Below, one piece after another: positions 26,083 to 38,828 of a stretch of 64,000 bases of DNA. Below the pieces are notes generated by a model, which worked only from the letters and a program-made list of their open reading frames with translations, ran no database searches and was not told where the DNA came from. The DNA comes from Aquilaria yunnanensis (taxonomy: Eukaryota; Streptophyta; Magnoliopsida; Malvales; Thymelaeaceae). Where the stretch lies: NCBI GenBank assembly GCA_039654915.1, contig CM077599.1:19780501-19844500 (forward strand). Reading direction: 5' to 3'. Positions within the stretch are counted from its first letter, which is position 1; each line of letters opens with the position of its first letter. Both the position numbers and the translations under genes were made by a program.

Positions 26083-29000
26083 TCAGTACTTGTTGAGTCC
26101 GGCATTGTGAGCCTTACCAAGTAGAGACTCTACGTCCCCATGAAATAAACCAAGATTCTTTGCCACTGCAAAACCTGCATAAATGCCGTCAACTGCTGCA
26201 CTGACAATCCCTCCAGCATAACCAGCTCCTTCACCGACCGGGTAAAGCCCTTTCAAAGATGTGCTCTCATAAGTGCTACTACTTCGAGGTATTTGAATGG
26301 GAGAGCTTGTTCTTGTCTGCAAGTAAGGAACGGTTCTCTAAATAAAACTACTGTAATGTTTATTTTCATGTATTGTTTCTGTCAACAACAATAATCTAGA
26401 CACATGAAAATAAACATTTGGTTTTTCAATTTGCTGCTACCATGATGGCCACAACCTTGACTACCTTAAAGATGAGTAGAAATAAGACTTATATTCTGAA
26501 AAACCTTGGCTCAAAGCATATTTACGAGAACAACTTCACTTTGAAATGTTTAAATCATCCCACAATGGACATTTTAATTTCATCAACAATTTTGTCTATT
26601 GTCAGAACCACGTTTCCCGTGGAAACAAGTCTGTAGACACAGATTACATCTAATTTAACCTTGTGAAGCTAAGAATAAGAAACAAATCCACCCTTGCCCC
26701 AACAATCAATAAAAAAACATACAAGAAAGAAACAAACTGAAGCAGGAGGAAAGAACGTACCTCTACTCCGTGAAGAAGGGCATCCTTTGTAATAAATCCT
26801 GGCAACTGAAAGTCACCAAAGATGGAGAAACGGATCTTAGGTGGTTGGGAGACTTGTTAAGTAGAAGATTAGATTAAATGAAAGGATGAGATTTTACACC
26901 TCTTTATCGAACACAGAAATAGAATGCTGCAAAGCATCTCTCATATAACATGGGAACAATTCATGTAGATTTGCGGCCTTTACTCCCAAGCGATAGCTAG
27001 ATGGTGGAACAGATGTTACTGATAAATAAGAAAAGTTAGATGAATTGTTTTGATAAAGAAACAACCACGGAAACACAAAATAACATCTCTACCTGACAAC
27101 TTGTTTTCCATGAAGTCAGTAACTGTCTGAACAGGTACCACAAAATTTCCCCCTCCCATTTCTGAAGCTTTTTGCTCAAGCTCTCTCTGAAGATTGATAA
27201 AATAAAAGGGAAAAGGCATGGGCATCTCATGGAAACAAATAACCAAATAGCTTTGTTATTATATCATGACCAATAGAATGTTCTATAAACAGCAATGCTA
27301 CCTGGAATTTAATCCCAGCAAGAGGTCCATGAAAATTTGATGCTTGAAAATCCTTAGTTGAGACAGAAACAACAAGTGCAGCGTTAGCCCACCTAGATGA
27401 ACGGCGAGAAAATGACATCCCATTGATACAGAGCTCTGATGGGTCTGTGCTTGTGAGAACAATCTGCAGTGGGCAGGAGACAGTTTAGAGTCATAATTAT
27501 AGCTGGCATTTTCACTATCCCGCCCCCAATATGTAGATCCAAACTAGTAGGACAAAGTTCTACTTGTGCAAGAATTTTCTTCCTCCAACACCCCCTGCTC
27601 GTGGCCCTTCTTTAAACCTCACAGCAATTTAGGACAAAAGACTTAAAACTATCAGCAAAAGGCTATGCCTAAATCCTTGTTAGTTGCAAATCCCTAACAA
27701 ACACAGAAAATTGTTTACCTGTCCACCAGGGCACATGCAAAATGAGTAGCAATTAGAACTTTTGGTTTGAAAGCTGCTTGGGCTCTTGTCATCATCATTG
27801 TGAAAAGAATGAACAACTTTATAGTCAGCAACTGGCACTTTTCCACGTCCTCTATGAACTTCACTGGCCAAGGAAGAGTACTGCAGGCTAAAATATTTAA
27901 GATTGTCAATGCACTGGTTTTAATCACCATCAGAACAAGAAGAGTTATTCAGAAAAGCTAGCTGGGCAGTTGGTTTGCAGGTTCTGTTATCTTGGTTTCT
28001 TTTATTCGGTTTTGTCCTTAGTTATATGTTGGCTTTGTTTCTGCTTTGTTTTGGGTCTTGGTTTGTTGGAACATAGATGCTGTAAAGGCCCAAAGTTGTG
28101 AAATAAACTTTCTCAAGCATTTGGATAAGAGAAAATAAACCAAGCACCAAAAATTCATCACTCTCAAGTAAAGCAAACTCAGGAAAAGCATAAGGAGATT
28201 CAAGCAAAATTAAGAAATCAAAATTCATGCAGTGATAAAAAAATGACCCTTGGGAACAGAAACTCAAATGACCTGTATATTGTTGATTAGTTCCTGAGGA
28301 TGTTCAACTCGAAGACCAACCTGTTTCAGCACAATGCAAGATGCTAAGCATTCAGATTGACAAAATATGTGAATAATACATAAGAGATGTCTTCAACCAT
28401 GCAGAAAGGATCAATTAAATATTTAAGTTCTTTTTTATTTAACCACAATTTCAAAACATTCAAATAGTTCAAATTAACGGATCACAAAAGGTCGTTCATC
28501 AAGAGCTCCAACTATTTGAACTGAATCCATGAGGGAAATTCAATCAATACAATCACACATCAAACTTCTGTTACTTATATTAGCAATAAAGTGTAACTTC
28601 TGGATCAAAGATTTTAATATGATTGAGCTATACCTTGCCAAAAGATGAAAGAAATGCAAACATAGGCTTAATTGCTCCAATCCAAACAATTGAACATACA
28701 TATGCATGCATTGATATTATTATCAATCTAGCAACTCAAGAAAGGAACTTACAGCAAAATCTTTTGGGACCAAGTCCACATTGTGGTGTAATAGCATTTG
28801 ATATATACCACGTGCAGAGTGACCAACAGCCAAAATAACAGCATCAATTCCTAACTTCTGTTTATCCAAATGTAAATTGCTTCTTGAATCAGAAATTTCA
28901 ACTCCAACAACACATCTGTCTTCAACAAGCAAATCATCTACCCTTGTTCCAAACATGATATTAACCTGAGCAAACAAAAACACCTAAATATAGGGTCTCA

Positions 29001-32000
29001 TATGGCAAGAAATCCAAAAGCAAGTTCACTCATGCTGCTGCAGTTCTAGCCATGCAATTATGTAGATGATGTATATATTAAGTGGTTTTTTTCCCTTTAT
29101 AAAGAAACAATAAATGAAAAAAGAAAAAAAAATTCCTCTTTTCACCCTTCGATGTAGAGAAGCAGCCCTAACTCCAGTAAAGTCCATCCAACATACCCAT
29201 TTCATGTAAAAGGTCCCCTTTCACTAGTTAGATGCAGGCTTGGGATATAATTATTTTGATATTTTACTAGAAAAATATTTAAAAAAGATAATGTATAAAA
29301 CCAAAGTAATGTATGTTCTAAATTATGATGTTTATGATTCATTAGACAAGTAAAACAGGATAAAAAGCAAAACAATAATAGGCTTTAAAGTCACGTTACA
29401 GTGGTGGCATATGCTTTACTCTGATAAAAGATGTTATAACTTACTCCCAACATTTGAAGATGTTTTCTAAAATTACGGAGTAGAGGAACCAGCCTATCTG
29501 TTCCTAAATGAGGCTTCCCATGGACCAAAATACTTTCTGGAGCTCCAAAGTGAACAAGAGTGCTCAAAACCTGGGATGGCAATAATTTCAAATCGAACAG
29601 AATAACATTAGGGAACTAACATCACAAGAAAGCTGCAACATTCAGGCAAATAAATGATTAAGAACTTATTTATCATTAAAGCATCCAACACAAAACCAAT
29701 TAGCGACAGGTGGAGAGGCCTCACCACAATATAAATCCTTAACTAACCCTGTGACTTAACCATGTAGGATTTTACCACGTAACATTATTTTCAGGAAGGA
29801 GGGAGTAATAATCTATACATCTAATATCCCCAATTCCCATCCTACGATTGTACCAAATAAAACAGCTTATCAGCAATCCTGAAACAAACTGTCATAAACA
29901 ATAACAAGGATGCTGATGATGATGGTGAAGGTAACCACAACAACAACGATAACAAGAATAACAACTCCAATTACAACAAAAATATTAAATTGTGGGAAAA
30001 GGTTGCAGCTTTTCCACCGTGAACAGTTATAACCATATCAACGCTGCATATAGCTGAACCTGGAAACAGCAGCAAGCACAGCAAAAATTCTAATACCAAA
30101 TCAGAATAATGTAAAATCACAGGATGAACACTAACCGCCAACACACTATCGCTGTTCCTTCCAATTCTTGTTACCAGCTTTCCATCGCTCCATGTACCTG
30201 CACCACCCTGCCATAAATAAGTCCTTAAAAGGACTTAAATAAAAATTGAGATCTAGCTTATGCATGACAACTACCAATTTGCTCAACTGATTCATTAGCG
30301 GACACAAACCCAGACAGTATAGCTGTAAACATATGATAACTAAGCTGTGTATCCAAAGGCAGCTGCATACCCATTTAATAGGGTGAAATAATAGACAATC
30401 AGATTAAACTAATTTCTGGTATCGATCTCAGACTTCAACAATATGTGCAATGATTTCATAAGTATAATAAATACCAATTTCAAGAATCCATATATATAAA
30501 AAAAAAAAAAAAGAATGCATAAAACTAAGAAAAACACATTAGTAAATCATCAAAAGCGTATTCTCTTTTAGATCTACCAAAGGAACTCGCCTCCAATCGA
30601 GTAGAGTGGAGGTACAAAATAAGCCTATAAACTAGTTGGGAGTAGGCTTGGTTGATCAATTGAATGCTGCCCAAGGTTTCCTTTTCTTAAAAAAAAAAAA
30701 AAGGAAAACAAAAGGAACACAAAATAATATGACTAATAATATAGCTCAGATGTTAAGTAGAGCATGTCACCTCCCCAAAGCAAAAGTTGCTTTCTGGTTG
30801 TAGTACCCGACGAACACTTAAAGCACCAATATCACGCCCCCTTTGCTCAACTGGTTGACCCCTTTCGATTAGTGTCACATCTACACCAAATTCAGCGAGA
30901 ACCAGAGAAGCAAACAAACCAGATGGGCCACTCCCCACAACAGCGACTTTTGGTTTTTTTACTGTTGAAGACTTGCATGATTCACGAGGACTACAAGAAA
31001 CCAGCTCTTTTTCCCTGCACTTGTGGACCACACTGAACAAGTCAAAAGAAACTTTCTCATGAGATTTATGTTCTATAAGGCCTGCTTTTGGCTCCAACAG
31101 CGAAACGAAGTCCCAAGTACGAGGTTCAAGTTCCAAAAGTTTGCTGACATCCATGACCACTGTATATACAAACTTGGGTTCCTTCAATATCTGAAAGTAA
31201 GCAAGCAAGCAAGTCAGTAACAAGCTTGCATTTCTCAAATTCTTCTATTGCTTATTGAACAGCCATAGGAAACAACATGATAGGAAAAGCCTCTCTCACC
31301 CTCATAATAGTTAACACTCCTTCAAATCTTTGAATATGAAGCATTCTCAAATGCTTCCACTGTGACTTTCTAACAAGTACTCCCCTAGTCTCACATTCTT
31401 TGCAATATTTACTATTTTGAGCCATCCAAAATCTTTGCAACGTTTCGATTTCACTTTTTCCATTTTCTTGACTTATGTGTAAAAAATGAAGGGAAAAAGT
31501 GGAAATAACAACAAAACTTTTTCATCTTTCTTAATTTTCATACCAAACTCAAATATTTCAACAAATCTGGGATGGGTAGACTATAAAAAACCTGGCAATA
31601 ATTTCCACGATTAATTGGGATGTCCTTTTAACACAAGTTCTTTGCAGAAATGCATTTCTAACCATTTGAGACTTGTTCCACTTTTCAATGTTTATTTAGA
31701 TCAAGCAGCCACTTGGACATGAAGAGCCCCTGTGGTAATTTTGTTGTTGCTTTACCATTTTTTGTTTTATCTTTCTCCATTATAAAGTGAATGGCCAATG
31801 GAAATAGCTTACTTGGACATTAACTACTCTAAGTGGTTTAAAGCCAGCAGACACGCCTAAATTTCAATCCTTATCATAATCAGTTAATAGAGTTGAACCA
31901 AAGCAACCCTGTTCTAGACATTCCAAAGAAATTTTAAGGAAACTAAAGGTTCAGCTGATTTAGATCTGAAAGTTAATGCATACCAATGTAATTTAAAACC

Positions 32001-33574
32001 AAGTCAATTCTATATTTGTAAAAGTCAGTTTGAAATTTTCTTGTCAAAGACTATCAAGAAAGCAAGAAAAGGGGTTGGGAGACAAGCAAAGGAACACTCC
32101 CAATATATTATCCCTGAAAAACTTAGGTAAAGCACATCTAGTACGAAGAGTGGATACAGAGAATGATAATTGATGAAAGCACAGATCCCAATGTTGGCCT
32201 TAAGATGTAAAGCTCATGTTCCTGAATTTCATAATTAATTGATGTAAACATAACTCTTCTATCAACTTAATGGTTCAATACTACAGCCATGAACACAAAT
32301 CACTTGCCATACATATTCACATATCTAGAAGGAAGCTAAAGTATCAAACTCTAAAAATATATCTCAAAAACAGACCTTTCTGGCATCGAAGGACTTCCGG
32401 ACCACAGTGAACGCATCTTGTGGAAGCATCGAAGCAACCTGGGAAAGCAAAGTTACTATGTTTACGCTGCTACTTATTTGTGCTGGCTTCAGCAGAAATA
32501 TGAAAAATTAACAATGAAAAGGATGCATGACACCCTCAAGTTCCTTAAAACTTAGGACAAAAAAATGCGAGGAGTTAGATATTGCAAAACTAGAACACTT
32601 AGCTGATCCAGAAACTAAAGATTACTTCTTTATTTCATAAACAATATGCCAAAAAGAAAAAAACTTTCGACAAAAGGCAATTTGAAACAGAATGTAAATC
32701 AAAATCAACAAAACGGATTGAACATAAAAACATGTCCAAGTCACAGATGGAGGCAAGAGGGAAAAAATTCGGAAAAGGTGAAAATTAAGCAAAACGTCTA
32801 GTAAATATTTAATTCTATTACATTATTCAACCCTTCTCTTTTAGTATCTACATGTGTATTCAGTATTGTCAGCCTAGAAACTCTTCAAGATGCTTGTGTC
32901 TATTATCAACCTTCCCAGTTATAACGTGTCAAACATCCTTAAATTATGTGAAAATGAAAAAATTATTCAGCAGCAGTGACGATCTCTCAATGACAAAGAG
33001 AAGATAATCACATTTCTCAACTTGCTAGCTTCATACTTTTCGAGATTTGTTTGGTTACGGGTTTCCTTTCCTCCCAGAGTTTTCTTACCAATAAACCATC
33101 CGCATTCTCCAAAAAAAAAAAAAAGTAACCGCAGCAACAAGAAGTTGAAGTTGAGACAAGTCTAGAATTTCGTCAAGCGCTAACTTGCTCCTCGGAAACC
33201 AAACAAGAACCGGTTTTCAGAAGAAGACGAATTACCGGAAACTCGAGAACTTTAGCGATCTGTTGCAGCAATCCATCGTGAACCCCAAGAAAATCCTTCC
33301 CTGGGTCGTCTTGAACTGAAACAGCGAGGTTGGAGAGCCTCCAGAAGCCTTCGAACTTGTTTTTCTCATTCACGGCGGCGAGGGCTTCTTTCTGCTTCTG
33401 TTTCAGCTTCCTCTTCTCCGACGGGTACCTCTGCTTACCGGTTCTCTTGCTGCTGAGGATTCGGCATGTTCCGAAACGAGGATAGCGAAGTAACGGGGCG
33501 AGGTACGGAAGTTCATGAGCGCGATTCGGTTGACGGAGAGGAACAAACTTGAAGTGATTTTGAAGCCCCGACAT
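26083..33574 (-). CDS. PDE327: PDE327-like FAD/NAD(P)-binding oxidoreductase, plastid
   Basis: Thirteen exons on minus: 33574-33236, 32438-32376, 31190-30771, 30207-30136, 29570-29445, 28965-28753, 28320-28273, 27880-27719, 27463-27302, 27186-27093, 27018-26900, 26805-26761, 26316-26083, giving 698 aa with every junction in frame. A Rossmann FAD site, KVAVVGSGPSGLFASLVLAE, is followed by an acidic strand end (TLIERG). GGAGTWSDGKLVTRIGR, AVILAVGHSARG and the C-terminal second FAD contact GLYPVGEGAGYAGGI match the family of bacterial NAD(FAD)-utilising dehydrogenases. The Arabidopsis homologue At4g30720 (PIGMENT DEFECTIVE 327) is needed for plastid pigmentation; its substrate is not known to me. 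The start at 33574 (MSGLQ) gives a basic, Ser/Arg-containing leader like a transit peptide. An upstream in-frame ATG at 33661 would add 29 hydrophobic residues and is less likely. Confidence 0.93.
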
Positions 33575-33756
33575 TGCTCCAATTCTGTGAGAAGTGAGAA
33601 CCGAACACAATTCAAGCTCGGGACACGAATAGGATAACGAAAAGTAAATCGTTTGGTTCAAATGACAAGAAGAGACACCTACGTTATTTTTATGTTCAAT
33701 TTTTTACAAAAAGCTCTGTTTTGTCACAATTGAGTCACTCCATTACCTCGGATGGG

Positions 33757-33906
33757 AGCTTCTGGAGCACTCTCACGTCCGTCAGCTATGTCTTCTACAT
33801 ACACAATCTTCCCTTGTTTGATGTAAGCTATGACCATTTCCAAATGCTTCGGGTAGAAGTGATGGAAATCAGGAACTCCGAATCTTTGCACCCCTATTTT
33901 CTTCAT
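33757..33906 (-). pseudogene. Fragment of a 2-alkenal reductase / double-bond reductase gene
   Basis: The minus-strand frame reads MKKIGVQRFGVPDFHHFYPK, then LEMVIAYIKQGKIVYVEDI and ADGRESAPEAP, which matches one exon of plant NADP-dependent alkenal reductases (consensus ..FYPKFLEMV..IKEGKI.YVEDIA.GLESAPAAL). The conserved continuation GLFSGRNVGKQ is absent; the frame diverges and stops. No Rossmann domain or other exon was found nearby, so this is a dead piece. It ends about 80 bp from the Mutator-like element. Confidence 0.75.
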
Positions 33907-34331
33907 GATCCCACCGCATGGAAGTTGGAAGTAAATACCTATGCCTTTCAAGGAAAAGTACTTCGCAAAATCAGTTGTATAAGCGATAAATTCCATGCAG
34001 GATCCCTTAACTTATTTTTGTGTTACAAATGGGTACTCTACATTCTGATTATCCTATCTAAGTATCCTATTTCATTTATCGTGTCCTAATTGGGCCCTTT
34101 GTGTCAATTTCACTCTTAAATCAAACAAAAATTGCTGACTTGACATTAAGTAATATTAAAATAAATATAAAATAACAATTTTTTTGTCCTTAAAACTTTT
34201 TCAATCAACAATTTTAACCCTTTAAAACTTCTTGAATATAAAAGACGAGCCCAAACTTTTGATTTTCTCTTTCCAGACACAAAAAGATTAAGAAACCAAA
34301 CTTCCTAAACATGCTCCATGAACCTTTTACA

Positions 34332-34663
34332 CCCAATTCATTAGTCAATTAACTTCAAAATGACTTATTTATTTTTATATCTTTTTTTATCTGAAACTAA
34401 TTTTATTTGAAAGAAAATATTATATAGTTGCAATAATTTATTGAAAATACAATTCTTGTAATCTTATTAAATTTTTATAATTTTTTTTAGTTTAAGGCAT
34501 TAAAAATGAAAAATTCATAAAAATTTAACAACATCATAAAAATTTACTTTCAAATGGATTATTACATTTACAAAATATTAGCTTTCAAATGAAATTGATT
34601 TTAAGGCAAAAAAGATGTAAAAAAAAAAAAATAAGTCAGTTGACTTAAGTTAAAATGAATTGG
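34332..34663. mobile_element. Palindromic MITE, copy 1 (inside the Mutator-like element)
   Basis: The ends CCCAATTCATTAGTCAATTA and (complement) CCAATTCATTTTAACTTAAG are inverted. The interior contains the family phrases ATCTGAAACTAATTT, CAATAATTTATTGAAAATAC and their inverted forms, so the whole unit can fold on itself. The same family occurs at 50202-51344. Confidence 0.8.
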
Positions 34664-34703
34664 TCTTTAACTTCCATTCTTTTATAAAATTTTGAATTGT
34701 TAT

Positions 34704-35238
34704 TAGGGGTGTAAGTAAATAACCGAAACCTGAAACCCAACCCGAAACCAAACCAAAATATCGGGGTTAGGGTCGGGTCATAAGGTAAGAAATGTTCTTC
34801 GGGTTAACCCGACCCGACCCGATATAAAGACAAAAAAATAGGGCTGGTTCGGGTCCAACCCAAATTAACCCGAATGACCCGAAATTCATCCCAAATAACT
34901 AACTCCCTACCAAATAACTTGAACCCAAGCCCACTACCTAAGCCTAACGCTCATAAGCCCTAACCTTAGCATCCCCCAACCATCGTTTTATGCCCTCCTA
35001 TTGACTATTATGTGTTATAAAGTTGCATTTAGGTGTAAAATGTGTATTTTTTTTATACATTTTTGTTTTACTTTTTTTAAAGTTTCAGACCCGACCCAAC
35101 CTGATCCGATCCGTTTTTTCGGGTTAGGGTCGGTTCGGGTTGAGGAGGTGAATCGGGTCGGTTCAAGTCCTGAATTTCGGATGACTATCTTAGTTGATTT
35201 TTTCGGGACCCGACCCTAACCCGAAAATTACAACCCTA
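34704..35238. mobile_element. Non-autonomous hAT-type element, 535 bp, perfect 8-bp target duplication
   Basis: TIRs TAGGGGTGTAA / TTACAACCCTA are flanked by ATTGTTAT on both sides (34696-34703 and 35239-35246). Subterminal arrays of CGGGT(T/C)/ACCCG motifs in both orientations fill both ends. No transposase. It shares the TAGGGGTG terminus and the subterminal-array layout of the element at 20991. Confidence 0.9.
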
Positions 35239-35454
35239 ATTGTTATTCTTCAGCCAAGAGAAGCCCAACTATAACATTAACCGAACCCAATAAAACTCGG
35301 AAACATGAGTCGAGCAGAGAATAAATTGGACTGCACGATGATGGTGATGACGATGATTTGGACGATGATGGCACAAATCCTCTTCACCTTCCGCCCCTCT
35401 CTATTTGGGTTTTGCAACCAGATCTAGGTCTTCCTTAATGAACCGAGAATGACA

Positions 35455-35660
35455 CCCATATCGTCACCGCCCTCACCGTTGCTCCCATCACCCTCGCTGA
35501 CGCTCCCATCACCTTCGCCCATGCTCCCATCGCCCTTGCCAACACTCCCATCGCCTTTGCCAACACACCCAACAATTGCCCTCGCCAATGCTCCTATCGA
35601 CCTCACTGACACTCCCATTGCCTTCACTAACGCTCCCATCACTGACACTCGCCCTTGGTC
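35455..35660 (+). repeat. Degenerate tandem repeat of CTCCCATC-type units
   Basis: About eight imperfect units of roughly 24 bp (CTCCCATC.CC.T.GC..A) encode Ser/Pro-rich peptides in one frame and Gly/Asp-rich peptides on the other strand. It lies inside the Mutator-like element, and its GC content is well above the flanks. Coding status is doubtful. Confidence 0.6.
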
Positions 35661-36199
35661 ACGGACAAGTTCGAGTTGTACAGAGGAAGATGGAGAAGGA
35701 CCTTATGAGGAACTCGGGAAACCAAAAGAGAAATCGGAAGGGTGATTCGCCAGGGTGGGAACTCGGAAGGGAAATCATAGGAGTTCACATAGGGTGGTTC
35801 AAATTGAAGGAGTTTTTATTTGCCGAATGATTTCAAGGAGACTGTGAGGTTTAAGAGAAACAAGAGAAGAGAGGAAGATGGGTTGGATTAAATCCAAGGT
35901 TTAAAAAGTTTGAGAAGATCAGGGGAAAGAGATTTAAGGTTTAAAAAGTAGAATTAGAAGAGTAAGGTTTAGAATAATCAATTGTAAAAGTTTGATTTTT
36001 AGAATTGTTATTTTATATTTATTTTAATATTAATTAATATAATATCAACAATTTTCATCTGATTTAATGATAATATTGACAGAAAGGTCCCATTAAGACG
36101 TGATAAATGAGGTAAGGTATTTTAATAGAATAACCTTAAGACAGAGTGTCTGTTTAAGACACAAAAATAAACTAAGGATCATTGCTTGGAATTTACCCA

Positions 36200-37126
36200 T
36201 TGTATAAGCAAGGCATAGGCTTGGAGATTCTGAACATTTGAAAGTTGACCTCTATATATACCTTCGTTTGCATCAACCAATCTCAACAGTCTTCATCTTC
36301 CCAACTAATTACAATATGTATTAACGATCGAGAAGCTTATTTAATTACATCAGCCAATTTTTCCACCTTCTCATCATGCATAAATTGGTTAGTCTATTAA
36401 GCCATTATTTGTCATGCAAAATTTTTTCATCTTCTTAATCAATTACCATGATTTTTTCAAATCTATAACCTACCTATGTATTGAATTATAGAATTTAAGG
36501 CTAGATGTTCAACACTTGCTTATGTACGTTAAGTTGGCATACAAGGAAGCACCATCTTTTTTAGACATAGAGCAGACCAACCGATGCTCACCAAATAATG
36601 CCGTTTGAGTTTGGATAAAGCCAAAATTTGGGCTGAAAACTGTTATTATTCATTTGAGGCTTAAAAATGGTTTATTGTTCATCAACAATAACAAATGTAA
36701 GTATTTAGAACATAGTAGTATATAACTCTAGGAACAGCTTTAGTGTGAATATTTTAACAACTTGGTATCCAAATGGAATCTTAAGATTATTATTGGAGTT
36801 ATATGTATTAAATGCTAGATTCCTTTCATCTCTAAGTTTCTTAATTAAATTTTTCACATAAAATGGATATATTTATAATTAACATCAATGAACCAAAGAT
36901 AAAATAAAAATTTAGTATTTACCAAATTAGATGGTAAATTAAATTCAACTTATTCTTCCGAACCACTGAAGCACCTTGAAGTGATTATAACAAACTGACT
37001 TAGTTAGGCATGTGATTTTGCCAAAAAAAAAAAAAACACAGTTTCACAAATATCAAAGTTAGATGAATTTCAAGGAAATTAATTTCATGGATCCTTGAGA
37101 ACAAACTCTCTATAAAAAAAAACTAT
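36200..37126. other. AT-rich intergenic sequence
   Basis: No gene or element ends recognised apart from the flanking direct repeat at 36200-36209. Confidence 0.5.
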
Positions 37127-37279
37127 ACATGAAAGGTTTTTTTTATCAGTCGATCTCTTAGTCTTAGGTATACAAGGTTTTTGTAACAGAGACATAACAT
37201 AGCTTGGATCCTCTTCACCAGAGCTGTGTAGAGAAGCTCGTGATCTTCATCAGAGTGGTCTATCACATCCCACAGAAAC
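37127..37279 (-). pseudogene. Orphan exon-like fragment, unidentified family
   Basis: After a textbook acceptor (tttgtttgtcag, next base 37279) the minus strand stays open for about 50 codons: FLWDVIDHSDEDHELLYTAL, then VKRIQAMLCLCYKN. A possible donor GTATAC follows the Leu after CYKN. The peptide looks like real helical protein with balanced composition, but I do not recognise the family and found no partner exon nearby. It is probably a relic of a relocated or degraded gene. Confidence 0.4.
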
Positions 37280-38551
37280 CTGACAAACAAAGACAAAATA
37301 AGAATAACAAATCAAATTCATAAGTAAAGAATACTTAATTCTTGGTACTTTAACATGTTACCACGCCTTGAGGGAAAGATTCCTACTTTTACCTCCTTAT
37401 AGATCAGTTATAAAGATCATCAATCAAATACTTAACCTTACTCGTTTGTAAGTTTCCGAAGAGTCATTTCTAGAAACTACTCAGATCAAGTACTTGGTGG
37501 ATTGGGTAGCTGCAGTAAGTAGGATGTTAAAAAATACTTTACTTGTTTCTATCCTCCTCAATTCTGGCCACCTAAACCTAAATGCTTGTTTTAATCCCTG
37601 TAAAAAGTTTGTTTGTCATAAAAATCCTATAACTTTCTCCAGCCAACCCTCTCCTACCCCTCCTACCTCTCCGGCCTCCCCATCTCGGTGGCCTCCCTCT
37701 CCGGCAAACCCTCTTCTACCTTTCCTCCTTCTCTGGGCTCCTCCACAGTGAAAGTGATGAATCAGTCCTCTCTATTGTGAATTTGGCCTCCCCTGTAAAA
37801 ACTCCTTCTACAAATTAGACAAACCATGTGACGGAATGGGTGAGTGACAACGGAGATCAATTGGACAAATCACACAACAGAATGGGTGAACAACGAATCA
37901 GACAAATCATCCTCTCCTACCTATCCTCCCTCTTGCGATGGAATTAGACGAATCAAGAGCTTAATCTCATCGGGCAAATCAATTCTGTGGGATTTCACGT
38001 GATTCACTAGAGATTCCGTCTCGTGAATCAGGGATGGGTGTGACATTATCGACGGTGACAATGGGGGTGCCCATGAACAGGAAGGTGGCAACCATAAATT
38101 TGATGGCGATGAGGTGGGCATTAAGAAGGACGTTCGTTGTCTGGCCAGGGGTGAGGACAACAATGTCAATCTCGAAGGGCTTGGGGTGGGTAAGCGATGG
38201 TGGGGATAAGTGAGCAATGGCAGGATGGGTGGGTGGGGGAGTTTTTGTGTTAAGTTTCAAAGTTTTAAGGATTCTTTGTTAAAAGGATAAGTTTTTAGAG
38301 GTTAAAGTTAATATTTTCTCCTACAAATAATATGCTAATGTTGCATTTTCCGTTTGAAATAACAAATTTCATGAAAAAAAAAATTAAAATGAAACATTTT
38401 AACCACATTAAAAAGATGCAACAAACAAATTATAGGTTGAGGTTTGAACTGAAATAAAATTAAAATGTTGGAGTTAACATGTGTAATTTTCCGAACAAGT
38501 TGTTGTTATTTCTAAGTATAAAAAAAGACCCTGAAACTTGCGTTTCTGAAA

Positions 38552-38555
<4 letters not shown>
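37280..38555. other. Intergenic sequence with a C/T-rich patch
   Basis: 37640-38260 is GC- and pyrimidine-rich on plus at its left and purine-rich on plus at its right, bordered by AT-rich DNA. Frames here (Pro/Ser-rich) show no family. It may be a captured-DNA interior of a decayed element, but no clear ends were found. Confidence 0.4.

Positions 38556-38615
<60 letters not shown>
38556..38615. repeat. (TA)n microsatellite, 30 units
   Basis: Uninterrupted TA repeat. Confidence 0.97.
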
Positions 38616-38619
<4 letters not shown>

Positions 38620-38828
38620 ATTCTTGGACACCAGCAAGTGATTATTAGAAAAAAGAAAATCCTTGGACAGTAAATTGAGGAAACTATGCATTGATATAAT
38701 ATATATGTATTATTATTTGTACATTAAGTTGCTAGCTTTTATAATCTCAAATTTTCAATTACATGTGACATTCAGAAAAAATAAAAATAAAAAGCTAATT
38801 CTAGGATTTTTTTTTTTAAGTTGTAACC

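Larger units (their letters stand above)
33985..36199. mobile_element. Mutator-like element with long TIRs, about 2.2 kb, carrying nested insertions
   Basis: The outer about 200-240 bp on each side are inverted copies of each other: TAAATTCC..GCA, then GATCC.TTA..TTATTTTTGTGT, CATTTATC.CGTC.TAAT, and ATATTAAAATAAATATAAAA further in. The direct repeat TTGTATAAGC flanks both ends (33975-33984 and 36200-36209), close to the 9-bp duplication of MULEs. No transposase is seen. The interior holds a palindromic MITE, a hAT element and a GC-rich proline-codon region that may be captured host DNA. Exact terminal base is uncertain by 1-3 bp. Confidence 0.8.

Noticed and set aside
31250..31570. Possible second Stowaway MITE (CTCCCCTAGTCTCAC phrase) in a PDE327 intron
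   Set aside because: I found no matching right end or TA target site.
33575..33661. N-terminal extension of the PDE327-like protein
   Set aside because: The downstream ATG gives a better transit-peptide start; the extension is hydrophobic and family-atypical.
34740..35240. Telomere-like GGGTTAGGG phrases
   Set aside because: They are irregular CGGGT/ACCCG subterminal repeats of a hAT element with its own target duplication, not TTTAGGG arrays.
35449..35745. Ser/Pro-rich frame as a cell-wall protein gene
   Set aside because: It is a degenerate tandem repeat inside a transposable element with no signal peptide and no start context.
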